Shown: positions 10,148-19,099 of the stretch, one piece after another
How the letters are laid out: the number at the start of each line of letters is the position of its first letter
Numbering within the stretch: the first letter of the stretch is position 1
Origin: Sphagnum compactum
Lineage: Eukaryota > Bryophyta > Sphagnopsida > Sphagnales
Assembly (NCBI GenBank): GCA_965153455.1
Contig: OZ234495.1
Location: 20,952,875 to 21,016,874 of the forward strand
DNA: 64,000 bases
Direction of reading: 5' to 3'
Translations under genes and position numbers: made by a program
Notes under the pieces: model-generated
What the model was told of the DNA's origin: nothing
Seen by the model: the letters and a program-made list of their open reading frames with translations, nothing else
Databases searched by the model: none

Positions 10148-11924
10148 TCAAATTTCTGGACATTTTTTCAACACTTTGTCTAATAATTGCACACCAGGTC
10201 CTCGGAGTTCTGTGTTTTCGTGGTAATGTATGTGGCTCATGGCATGGTTGATCAAGAAAGGCACTTCATATCTTTGTTGCATGAACAATATAGGCTCTTC
10301 CCTCTCTATTGACCTCCTCACACTTCCAATGGAATAGATGTTTCGGTCAGTTTTGAATTTGTAATGACAAGCCTCCTCTCTATCCAATGGAATCCATTTG
10401 CCAATAATGGATGGCCTAAGAGTTTTGCTTATGCCAGCACGGATAAACTGTCTTTGCCCTCTAGCCATTACAGGATCAATTTCTTCAGGGTATACAAAAC
10501 TAAAAGATAAAGAACTTGCACACCCAATCTCATTCACATCAAAACCAGCAAATTGAGTGTTTGAACTTTCAATAGTAACTGCAACAGCACGACTATCCGC
10601 AATTGTGTCAGTCACATCCAAAGTCCCTTGAGCTTGAACTCCAATGGGTAGCACTGGAGTTTGAACTTGCACACTAGCTTGACCTGATACTTGGTTTGCA
10701 CGAGAATTTGAACCTGTGGATGTTTCTGTCATTGTTCTTTTCATAACATCCATTGCAACCACAGTTCCAGGTGAGACTCGGACAGCTTGAGGATCCACAC
10801 AAGTTAGAGAAATTGTGATATCATCATGATAATACCCCAAATTCCAATCTTCATGTAGTCGAAGTTGTCCCCCACCCAAATCACATGTAGTCTCGGTCGT
10901 GGTTGTTATCTTGCGTTCTCCTCCAAGAATATCAAACTTGAACTTAAGCCAAGGGGCAATTGCTGCACCTTTTATCCGACAATCTGGTTGAACCTGCCGG
11001 TTTGACAATCTTTCATAGAAAGTGCCCCCAACTTCCGGTATAACAATCACAGTCAAGGACTTATTCTCATTTGAATCTTGTGGTCCTCTTGCTTGAAAAG
11101 ATTCAAAACGCAGTTGAAAAGGACTTGATTGCTGATCTCTTTGTCCACCAACTTCTGTAGGTCCACTTGAGGGACCCCCTTGACCACTCTCAACACCTTT
11201 CATAGGTTCACCTGAATTACCTCCTTGTGAACTTTCTCCAACATCCGTAGAATCCATAGGTTCACTTGATGTACCTCCTTGGTCAGTCTCTCCACCTTCC
11301 ATGGTTTCAAGTAAAGGACCCCCATGATCATTCTTTTCACCTTCCACAGCTTCACTTGAAATACCTGATGGATGTTGGAAATTTGAATCCTTAGCATTTT
11401 CGCTAAGCCCCATCTTTTCAGCAAGCTCAAATATAATTGGAAACATTTCACCAGCTTGTTTTTCGTTATGCTCCACATACATGCAACGGCTTTGAAATCT
11501 AGATTCCCCCACGCCAACCCCAAATCTTTTGGATGATTCTTCTGCTGTCAAATTGCACTTTGACAGTTCAGTTGGGGGCTTCGAAATGGGAATTCTCATT
11601 GGTGAAAAACTTGTTTCCGTCCACAAGTCAAACCACGAGTGTTCACCAATGTGCTCGACCACTACCCCAAATTGCTTTGTCACCACAACCTTGGACCACT
11701 CTAGGCCCACCCCTACAACTTTTGACATGTCTTCAGCCTGTATGAAAAGGAATTCTATTGAATCAGCCCCTTCAAATTTTCCCTTTCTTCCCATAATAAG
11801 AATTTCTTGAAGCCCAGTTTGGAAGCAATTTTGTGTTGTGTCACGTATTCCAATTGTTGAAAACTGATTTTCTTGTTTGAGATGACCATCAGTTGTGCAT
11901 GGAAAGTCTGGGCCGAACGCAGGT
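10148..11924 (-). CDS. Large last exon of the AP2-linked gene, unrecognised domain(s), copy A
   Basis: 591 codons to TGA. The acceptor TTGTTGGTGCAG at 11925-11936 is read in phase 2, completing an Arg codon with the linker exon. An ATG at 11951-11953 would also be in frame, but it lies in the acceptor tract. Regions: about 1-150, beta-rich and Trp-poor (RKGKFEGADSIEFLFIQAED, VVVTKQFGVVVEHIGEHSWF); 195-290, a low-complexity Gly/Ser/Glu/Gln tract with an approximate 13-residue period (SSEPMDSTDVGESSQGG); 300-591, a conserved C-terminal region with DLGGGQLRLHEDWNLGYYHD, ASVQVQTPVLPIGVQAQGTL and FAGFDVNEI. No transmembrane segment or signal peptide. I recognise no family. Confidence 0.75.
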
Positions 11925-14900
11925 CTGCACCAACAACACAAGATAAATTCCATTTAAAAATATAATTATTTACAATTGGTCACGCTTCGAAAAATTGCCA
12001 TGTGCATTTAAATTTTTTTAATCTATTTTCGCATCAACAAATTCAAAGGGTACAGCCACCAAAAAATTAGATTTGTCCATTTTACAAAACTGACTTTAGA
12101 CTAGTAGTAGTTTTGAATGGTATTTAAAAACATTTAAGCATTCGCTTTATCTTCAGCGAATACACTTGTCAAATTCAAAGAGAAATTGTTAATTATAATT
12201 TTCTAAAATTCTAAAATGCTAATTAAATACATCTTTGACAAAGTGCCAGCTAGTCCGTTTGCAAGTGAAAGAACTTAAAAAGAAAAGGAGTAGATGAAGG
12301 AAATTATCTTCCCTAAATGGAAACCCAATTACTACGAAAACTAGTATTTTAACTAGATTATTCATGGGATCCTGCTCCTCACCTCAATATCTCATCCTCT
12401 GTTTCCCAATCGACCGACACCGACAACCAATCATCTGACCTGCCATACCCAATTAAGAACTATTAAGTGAACTTCATAGACGTAGTTAGGCGAACGATAA
12501 GCACACACAAAAGAGGGATGCACAGCTCGAGCCAACTACGAAAGCTCAGATTATTGGGAATTCATTTTTCACCTAAATGTGTCATTGTCATCCGAATACC
12601 AATCCTCAGACCTGCCATACCCACATAACAATGATTAAGAGAACTTCACAGAAGTAGTTAGGCGAACTCACTCACCACATGGACCCTATCCATAACAGGA
12701 CGACACGACAACAAAACAGGAGAAAAGAACTACAAGCACTGACAGAGAAGGGATGCAAAGCTGGAGATTACATTGAAGGATCTTCTAGTGCTCTTCTGAC
12801 TTTGCCTTAAGCGAGCCAACTAGTTAACCATAATGGGGTCACTAGGTAAATAGGTCATCAAAATTGTTCAAACATGACAATTTCAAAATGCAGGGGCAGC
12901 GATATGAGTGCACTGCTAATGTAGCACTTGAAAAGTGACCACCTGTGAAAATGACGCAATAGCTCTATGACAATCACATTTGGTCTCAACAAAAGTGAGA
13001 CCAAAATTTTCATTTTGGTCATTTTTCATGGCCAACCCATGTTACAAAGTAGGAGACCCCAATTAATGTACTTGCACCTCATAATCTTAAATATGGAATT
13101 TGCATGTAGTCTATTCTAAACATAGTTGCACCCAAATTTGGACTGAAAATCCTTCAATTGTTTGTTTCATCCTTTTAAGTTTTGAGTAACCAAAACATAT
13201 TATAACCATCATATTTGTCCATGAACAAACCATCCAATTTATATGGACTCAATCATATGAAGATAAGTTCCATCAAATTGAAAACTTCAATAAAATTTCA
13301 CCACAAATGTATACTGTTGATAGTTGAATTTGTGGCACCTACATCATTAATATGTATAGAAGACTCACCTTGGATAAGATGGACTTTCAAAGCCTGAAGT
13401 TTCTTTATTCTGATTTTTTCCCTTCCTTGTAGATGAATGAACAGGTTTTCTCTGCAGAGTAGCAAGGATAGACATCTCATCAATATTTGAAGGAACTGGA
13501 TAGAGTAGGGTAGGGCTCCAAGGTGGGGGAATTCCTAAAATAAGGGGTCTAGGTTGAATACAAACCTGCATTTCAGGCCCATTATGTCAAGAATCTTAAT
13601 GTACAACCCTAATGTTGTCATGAGCCTAAACAAAGGTGATAGGAGTGAGAAGAACCATATGCCTACTACCTATTCAGGAAGAAAATGCATCTTACCCTAA
13701 AGGCACATTCACACTTGGTGTTAGCTACTCTACTGTTGAATCCTGTAACATCATGCTAGTTATTTAGGACTTAAACCTACTTATCCTGAAAATTTTATGT
13801 TAAGCTAACATTCACTTAACATTAAGCTATCACCCATTTAACATTGGGCGCCACCTAGAATGCCAGCTAGATTTTCATTTAACATTGACTAAAAATCAAG
13901 TGTGAATGCACCATAAGAAGGTGTAAGAGGCCTCTTGTAGGCGGAAGGTGCCTCTTATTTTTAAGGAGGCAAAGTTATCATTGGATTTCAAGGTGCTGTT
14001 CAAATACCTAGATTAGGAAATATGGGTGACTCCATCACAGATGTATAAGAAGCCATTGGTCAAACGGAATGCCAAAATAACTTTGTCTTTTAATAACATG
14101 CAAGTGGTTGGCCAGTTCTACTTTGGAATGCTTGATGGACATTGCCCTATAATAAATGTGAAGAAGCTACAACCAAAAGATTCTGCAAACGTTGAACCAC
14201 ATTACCTGCAAACACCACTCGTCATAAGTCGGTTTCCGTTCAGAATCAAAGAAAGCCCTTCCGGCTGCCTTTCTAGCTTGCTCCTCAACGAAGGCTTTGA
14301 ACTCGCGCATGTTTGACGCAGACTTGTGCGCTTCCTCCAGCGATACCGGTGGAATTGCGACGAAGGAGGTTACTGAGTCGTGGAAGTTCAGGTCTATCTT
14401 CTTGCGAGTATAAAAAATTCCAGCATCGTAGGCTCGGGCAGCCTCTTGGGCTGTCGAGTACGTCCCCAGCCAAATTGAAGTTCTCCATTTTATTGGTCGA
14501 ATATCTACCAAATACCCTTTCACTCCTGGTCGAAGTCGAACACCTCGGAAGGAACGAGGTAAATCAATAAACCCATAACCTTCTTCCATCCTCTTGAGAT
14601 CGACCTGCGAGACAGCCAACCACCTGCCACATCCAGGTAACGACTATTTAGTGAACTTGAAAAAACACGCTTGACAGAATTCGAGTGAATTTCTCAGAAA
14701 ACAGGCACACAAAGTCATGGCATGCACCCTTAGATCCAGAACATGAAAACAAATATAACGGAACTAAAAGCTTGCACACACAGAAGAAGAGGGATGCAAA
14801 GCTCGAGACAGCTACGAAGGCCGGATTATTCATGGGATCCCGCTTCTCACCTCGATATCTTATCCTCTGTTTTCCAATCGACCGACACCGACAACCAATC

Positions 14901-15710
14901 GTCCAACCTGCCACACCCAATTAACAACTATTAAGTGAACCTCATAGAAGTAGTTAGGTGACTATAAGCACACGCAAAAGAGGGATGCAAAGCTCCAGCC
15001 AGCTACCAAAGCTCGGATTATTGGGAATTCGTTTTTCACCTAAATGTGTCATTGTCATCCGAATACCAATCCTCAGACCTGCCATACCCACGTAACAATG
15101 ATTAAGAGAACTTCACAGAAGTAGTTAGGCGAACTCACTCCTGACATGGACCCTATCCATAACAGGACGACACGACAACAAAACAGGAGAAAAGAACTAC
15201 AAGCACTGACAGAGAAGGGATGCAAAGCTGGAGATTACATTGAAGGATAGTCTATCAAGTGCTCTTCTGACTTTGCCTTACGTGAGCGGAAACGAGCTAA
15301 CGAGGATCTGAATCTTCGAACCGCATCCATCTTCACCATTAGAGCTCTCCACCTATCTGAAATTGTTGCATGTACGTCCACCCTTGCCTTGCCGGCAACG
15401 CTCGCCATCGGCATATCTTTCTGTCTGGAGTGGCTTGCATCATCTTCTTTGATACGAGATAGCTTTGACTCATCGTCTGTTTCCAAATCGACCAACACGG
15501 TCGACAACCAATCGTCCCGCCTGCCATACCCAAGTAACAATTATTAAGTGAAACTTCATAGAAGTAGTTATGCGAACTATAAGCACACGCAAAAGAGGGA
15601 TGCACAGCTCGAGCCAGCTACGAAAGTTCGGATTATGGGGAACTTGCTTTTCACCTCAATGTCTCATTGTCGACCGAAAACGAATCCTCCGATGTTGCCT
15701 GATTCTGCAT
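10148..15710 (-). CDS. AP2/ERF-domain gene with acidic microexons and a large unrecognised C-terminal exon (copy A)
   Basis: Composite gene model. Exons in minus order: 15655-15710 (start ATG), 15040-15078, 14851-14907, 14206-14623 (AP2), 13369-13565, 12573-12611, 12383-12439, 10148-11924 (stop TGA). All borders are GT-AG and every junction is phase-compatible (phase 2 except the phase-0 AP2/13565 join), giving about 880 residues if all exons are used. The N-terminus is acidic, followed by one divergent AP2 DNA-binding domain, a Pro-rich linker, more acidic modules, a Gly/Ser/Glu-rich repeat tract and a beta-rich C-terminal region. The likely role is nuclear DNA binding, by AP2 only; the rest is unknown. 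Whether one transcript uses all exons is inference, since the symmetric microexons could be cassettes or remnants of tandem copies. Confidence 0.6.
12383..12439 (-). CDS. 57-bp acidic microexon (beta-3)
   Basis: Acceptor GTATGGCAG, donor ATTGAG/GTGAGG; phase 2-2. It encodes SDDWLSVSVDWETEDEIL, the most regular copy of the module. It could be inserted in frame before the large exon. Confidence 0.45.
12573..12611 (-). CDS. 39-bp acidic microexon (alpha-3)
   Basis: Identical in sequence to 15040-15078, with the same GGCAG acceptor and TTTAG/GTGAAA donor; phase 2-2. It lies in the intron between the linker exon and the large exon, so it is either a cassette exon or a duplicated passenger. Confidence 0.45.
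13369..13565 (-). CDS. Pro-rich linker exon (delta)
   Basis: A 197-bp exon: acceptor GAAATGCAG, donor CCAAG/GTGAGT. It enters in phase 0 and leaves in phase 2. It encodes VCIQPRPLILGIPPPW...VPSNIDEMSILATLQRKP and a basic tail. Its phases bridge the AP2 exon (phase 0 out) and the large exon (phase 2 in) exactly. The homologue in unit B (35157-35353) is intact except for its acceptor. Confidence 0.65.
13701..13913. mobile_element. 213-bp MITE with TAA target duplication (copy A)
   Basis: Terminal inverted repeats of about 17 bp (GGCACATTCACACTTG at the left, CAAGTGTGAATGCACC at the right) flanked by TAA at 13698-13700 and 13914-13916, as in PIF/Harbinger-type MITEs. It sits in the intron between the AP2 and linker exons. 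It is also at 35489-35702, so it inserted before the duplication. Confidence 0.75.
14206..14623 (-). CDS. AP2/ERF DNA-binding domain exon
   Basis: A 418-bp exon: acceptor GATGTGGCAG, phase-2 entry, donor TTGCAG/GTAATG in phase 0. It begins WLAVSQVDLKRMEE, which aligns with the DDWLSVSVDWETEDE microexons, so the acidic module is fused to the domain. The AP2 domain spans about exon residues 25-82: FRGVRLRPGVKGYLVDIRP, then IWLGTYSTAQEAARAYDAG and LNF. The RGVR, WLGT, AARAYD and NF hallmarks are kept. The usual WGKW/AAEIR strand is altered (GVKGYLVDIR), so DNA specificity may differ. The tail (KAAGRAFFDSERKPTYDEW) is unusual for AP2 proteins and homologous only to the end of the unit B exon at 35995. 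Confidence 0.8.
14851..14907 (-). CDS. 57-bp acidic microexon (beta-2)
   Basis: Acceptor GTGTGGCAG, donor ATCGAG/GTGAGA. 19 codons in phase 2-2, encoding LDDWLSVSVDWKTEDKIS. Homologous to 12383-12439, 34169-34225 and the start of the exon at 15520. Confidence 0.55.
15040..15078 (-). CDS. 39-bp acidic microexon (alpha-2)
   Basis: Acceptor GTATGGCAG, donor TTTAG/GTGAAA. Exactly 13 codons in phase 2-2, encoding R/SEDWYSDDNDTF. Its sequence is identical to the microexons at 12573-12611 and 34359-34397, including flanking intron DNA, which points to recent duplication or gene conversion. Confidence 0.55.
15235..15520 (-). CDS. Alternative terminal exon (beta-1) or last exon of a short two-exon gene
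   Basis: Acceptor GTATGGCAG at 15521-15529, then phase-2 entry into RDDWLSTVLVDLETDDESKL. It continues without a donor into a basic stretch (DRWRALMVKMDAVRRFRSSL, ARFRSRKAKSEEHLIDYPSM) and TAA at 15235-15237. Spliced to 15655-15710 it gives a complete protein of about 114 residues with an acidic N-half and an Arg-rich C-half. It is either an early-termination isoform of the AP2 gene or a separate small gene. A truncated copy of its tail survives at about 12770-12830 and 34550-34610. Confidence 0.45.
15655..15710 (-). CDS. First coding exon (alpha-1)
   Basis: The first in-frame ATG (15708-15710) opens MQNQATSEDSFSVDNETL and the exon ends ACATTGAG/GTGAAA in phase 2. The longer open frame upstream has no ATG and is stopped by TAG about 10 codons above its GTG, so it is probably 5' UTR; a GGCAG just upstream may be a 5' UTR acceptor. 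SEDSFSVDNETL is homologous to the 39-bp microexons (SEDWYSDDNDTF). Confidence 0.55.
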
Positions 15711-16236
15711 CCTCACACCTGCCGGTTTCTGCCGTGAACGTAATAGTGTTGGTGTGACTGGTTTGTGATTCAAGGCCGGAAACCATTCGTGCACTAGAAG
15801 TCGAGCTTCTGTTGTAGATGCTTTCTGGCCAAACTTCCACTTCACAAAGCACTATCGCCAAGACTACCTAGAAGGATGATGAATCTCTTTCTCCCGGAAA
15901 TTTGTTTATCTCAGATGGACTTCTCGTGGCACGCTCGACTTGGTGTATATCCTAGCGAGGTGCAGCAATCCGACATGTATTTGAAAATCGCTGCAAATGA
16001 CACTGCAATACTAGTCACTAAACCCTAGTCACACTGCCCATAGAACTAATAAGTTCTTGCGGAAACAGCAGAACACTAAAATTTTACGGTTCCTAGAGAA
16101 ACAACACTTCTGTGTGCTGCAACGAAAATTAATGAAACTGGTTGGGAAATCCCATCACTTCAGCAACTACCGCCCATTTCTCTACTGCTCCTCATCCTCC
16201 TCCTCCTCCTTTAGAATTGCACAGCTGAAAACCATA
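15711..16236 (-). promoter_or_regulatory. Presumptive 5' UTR and promoter of the AP2-linked gene
   Basis: Sequence upstream of the first ATG on the minus strand. No canonical TATA box could be placed with confidence. A GA/TC-rich stretch with CTCCTCCTCCTCC occurs at 16195-16210. The region is shortened by a MITE whose edge is at 16237. Confidence 0.3.
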
Positions 16237-16558
16237 GAGCATCTCCACCAACTCTTAGTATGTGACCCTGCACTGGAAAGCTTTGGTGATGTTCAATAGT
16301 CAAATACAGTGAACCCACTGGAAATCCTGAAACAATGGAGACCTTTCAGAGCCCTGGACGTACCCTGGAACAGTCTAATAAACACAGTCAAATTGTACTT
16401 ATTGACTGGTCCCTGTTTGACTGGTCCAAGTGGGTTGCTATTAGTAGTCTACCATTAACTTGCAGTCCCAGTTTCAGTTTTATGGGTGGGGTTGGAAAAA
16501 AGTTACTACTTAAAACTTGGATGTTTTGCAGGGTCGCATAACCTACTGAGCGATGCTC
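16237..16558. mobile_element. 322-bp Harbinger/Tourist-like MITE
   Basis: Ends GAGCATCTCCACC... and ...CGATGCTC form imperfect inverted repeats over about 36 bp, including GTATGTGACCCTGC against GCAGGGTCGCATAA. Flanks are ATA (left) and TTA (right, 16559-16561), one mismatch from the TTA/TAA duplication typical of the group. The GAGCATCTCCA terminus is common in plant MITEs. It lies about 530 bp upstream of the ATG at 15710. Confidence 0.7.
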
Positions 16559-18390
16559 TTAGAGAATCGCAGCATGCGTACCCGGAATTCATGTACTGTC
16601 TCTGGTGTACATGAATTTTAGTTATGCCCCCAACTGTGGGCCTTACTGTACATAAAGTACCCCTAAAAATTTCTTTTCTGACAAACAAGAAGAAACTTTG
16701 CATTTCATACCTATGAACATTGTTATGTAGTATCCTTCCTTGAAAAGTGAAAATGCTTCTTCTGGACTGGAGTGAATCTAAGAAAATTTGATTTTCTCTT
16801 GTTTTAAGGTAGCTTCCAAATACATTGAGAAAATTTGCTATAAATTATGAAACTTAGCTAGAAATTTCTACCATGTCACAAAAGGAGTGAGGTTCCAAAA
16901 CTTTTCTACTGTAACCAACTTTGGTTAAGTCCTCGTGTGGATGATCACCAATCCACCTACCCCACAAAATTGAAAAAACCTCAGTCAAGAATATATGAAT
17001 GTAAAAAGAAGTTGATAATAAAGAAAGCAGCTTAAAGAGTATTGTTTTCAGTTGTCAATGACAATCTGGTGCAACCCTAACAAGGAGGGGTCCACAACCC
17101 TTGCAGACAACCCTAAGCAGTTCATGTAACTGACCAGAGTCGAATACTCTGTTGCTTTAAAACAAACCACCTTCTCTACAAACCTTCACCCAAATCTCAC
17201 TCCTGTATGCATTCACTAATCATTCACGACTTCAGTAGTCATGCACCTAAACCGGATAGATCCGTTCACAAAAGCCAGAGCTCGAGAGTTTTTCTTGCAA
17301 TAACAAGACATCGTACAAGCTTCCTTCTGCTGCAGTGTGTTTCATCCAAATCAGACACCTCACACCATGGAGCCCTTCTAATCAAAGTGTGAAGCATTCC
17401 TCTGGGTCCATGGAGTCTCTAACCTCAAACCACAACTGATGGCAACAACATAACCTCTCTATGCTACTGTCTTCACTGATCATCCACTACTGCAAGACTC
17501 TCTGACGCTACTCGACAGATTGACTCTCGCATCAGCAAAAATCAGCCGACCTCCATTCTCCTACTGCTCACTCAGAATATGTTCTCACAACAACCATCTC
17601 GACTGGTCGCTGGCACAGCGGAAGATCACAGTAACCAACCAAGATGCCCAAAAACAGAATCTCCTAACTCTCTACACATTCTGCGATCCCGCCTCCTTCT
17701 TCTAATCTGATCATCTATATACTACACAGCTCACCCGTTCAACCCCCCCCAGCAGCAAAAACTCTCCAGACTTCCGAACCTCCCTCAAACCATGCTCCCC
17801 GATTGCCAATTGCAAATGCTTGGCTAGCTACTGGCGCAGCGGAAAAAGTCTGTAACCAGTCCAAGCTTCCTCCAAACCAACCGATCTACTCCTCTATCTA
17901 CACATCTCCGTAATTGTCTAGCACAATCTGCCTATTTCTAATCCTTCTACCTCTGTCTGTCCTGACCTATCACAACACAGTTTGCCCCAAAAACGAGCCT
18001 TCCATCACTCCTCTTCTCCACTACTTAACCTTCTCCTGCTCAGCCACCGTCACCAGCACATTCAATGCAGCTCCATGCCTTCTCATTCAAGCCACACCGC
18101 CTCCTTATTTCGGCCAAAATTATCCAGGATCAACTTCACAACCTCCATTAGTAGCCGCCATGCACTCTTTGATTTAGATCTTTGCGCAGCCAAATTTTAG
18201 GTCAGCAATTACTACATGATAAACTTTTGGAGATGGGTAGTGTTTATACAAGTTGGTGACCTGTTTTCGTGTTACACTGGTTCTAGTTCAAGGCAAAATT
18301 TTCTCGCCAAGTCCCACTGAGATGCAAAGACTCTTCCTTAGAGACAGTGTCCGCAAATGGTAAAACTTTATTACAAATTGGTTCTCAGAT
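16559..18390. other. Intergenic, C/T-rich, no gene recognised
   Basis: 16740-17000 resembles the repeat family at 41200-41330 and 43720-43850. 17160-18180 is unusually C/T-rich on the plus strand with short open frames lacking motifs. A short sequence (TGGC.CAGCGGAA followed by GTAACCA) occurs twice, near 17605 and 17830. This segment is absent from unit B. Confidence 0.45.
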
Positions 18391-18952
18391 CAACCCAAAA
18401 TTGACCTTCCTTTGCCCCACACATAATGCCATCATTTTTCCAAGATGACGTCTTGTAGGGATAATTTTTTAAAAAGTTCCAATGGTTGCCACTATTTTCC
18501 TGGTGACCCTGCATAAGCTCATGCAATTTGGTGCCAAAGAAATGTAAATTTTTTGAAGGCTTCATCAATGTAAATAGACTCAAAAAAAATGTCAGCCTTG
18601 GAAATTTTTAAAACTCTGAATTTCTTTTCCCATTTTTCAGGGGGATTTTGTGGAGGGTAAGGCCTGAGGACATGCAATTTACCATAACAAGGGTAAGCGC
18701 CCACATGAAGCCATACACTAAAACAAACAATTTCACCTGGTCTTTCTGAAGGGTGAAGGACATTGTAGGCTTTGATATTGAATAAAGGCTGGTATCGGTA
18801 AAGCATCAAAGTCAAAAAGCCTGCAACATTATGTTAGTGGGTGGGTTCAGTGTGGAAATTGTAACCGCATGTCAGTGCTACTAGGTACTATTCTTAAAAT
18901 GACATTCACATGCATTCCTTTACAATGATAATTTGACAATACCTTCTACCGA

Positions 18953-19067
18953 TTCGAGGGAGAGACCTCACTCGATTTCATGGAAGAGCTGAGAAAACCT
19001 TGTGGGTTGAGGGAGAGACCTCACTCGATTTCACGCAAGAACTAAGAAAACCTTGTGGGTCCTAGAT
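18953..19067. repeat. Tandem duplication of a 60-bp segment
   Basis: Two adjacent copies of a unit containing GAGGGAGAGACCTCACTCGA and GAAAACCTTGTGGGT. The homologous place in unit B (about 44720-44780) has one copy, so the second arose in A after the duplication. Confidence 0.6.
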
Positions 19068-19099
19068 GCAGTAACACTATCTGCCTCATTGCCTTGAGC

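Larger units (their letters stand above)
11925..13368. other. Introns carrying the alpha-3/beta-3 block
   Basis: AT-rich intron DNA. About 12360-12830 is a block near-identical to 14830-15260 and to 34140-34610: microexons plus the remnant of the terminal-exon tail. The rest shows no other coding signal. Confidence 0.55.

Noticed and set aside
11200-11523. 107-codon minus ORF, and the 155-codon counterpart at 32647-33114
   Set aside because: Alternative frame of the Gly/Ser/Glu repeat tract of the large exon; repetitive composition explains the openness.
11529-11810. Plus-strand ORFs opposite the large exon (also 33078-33401)
   Set aside because: Antisense shadows of a better-supported minus-strand exon with splice borders.
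11925-11953. ATG at 11951-11953 (and its unit B equivalent) as the start of the 601-residue protein
   Set aside because: The codons after it (TTGTTGGTGCAG) form a 3' splice site, and the phase fits the linker exon exactly. Translation from this ATG remains possible but is the weaker model.
15651-15845. Longer first exon starting at 15845
   Set aside because: The start would be GTG, with an in-frame TAG about three codons above it; the first ATG is at 15710.
17200-18200. Possible structural RNA in the C/T-rich segment
   Set aside because: No tRNA, 5S or snRNA consensus could be read, only a short two-copy phrase.
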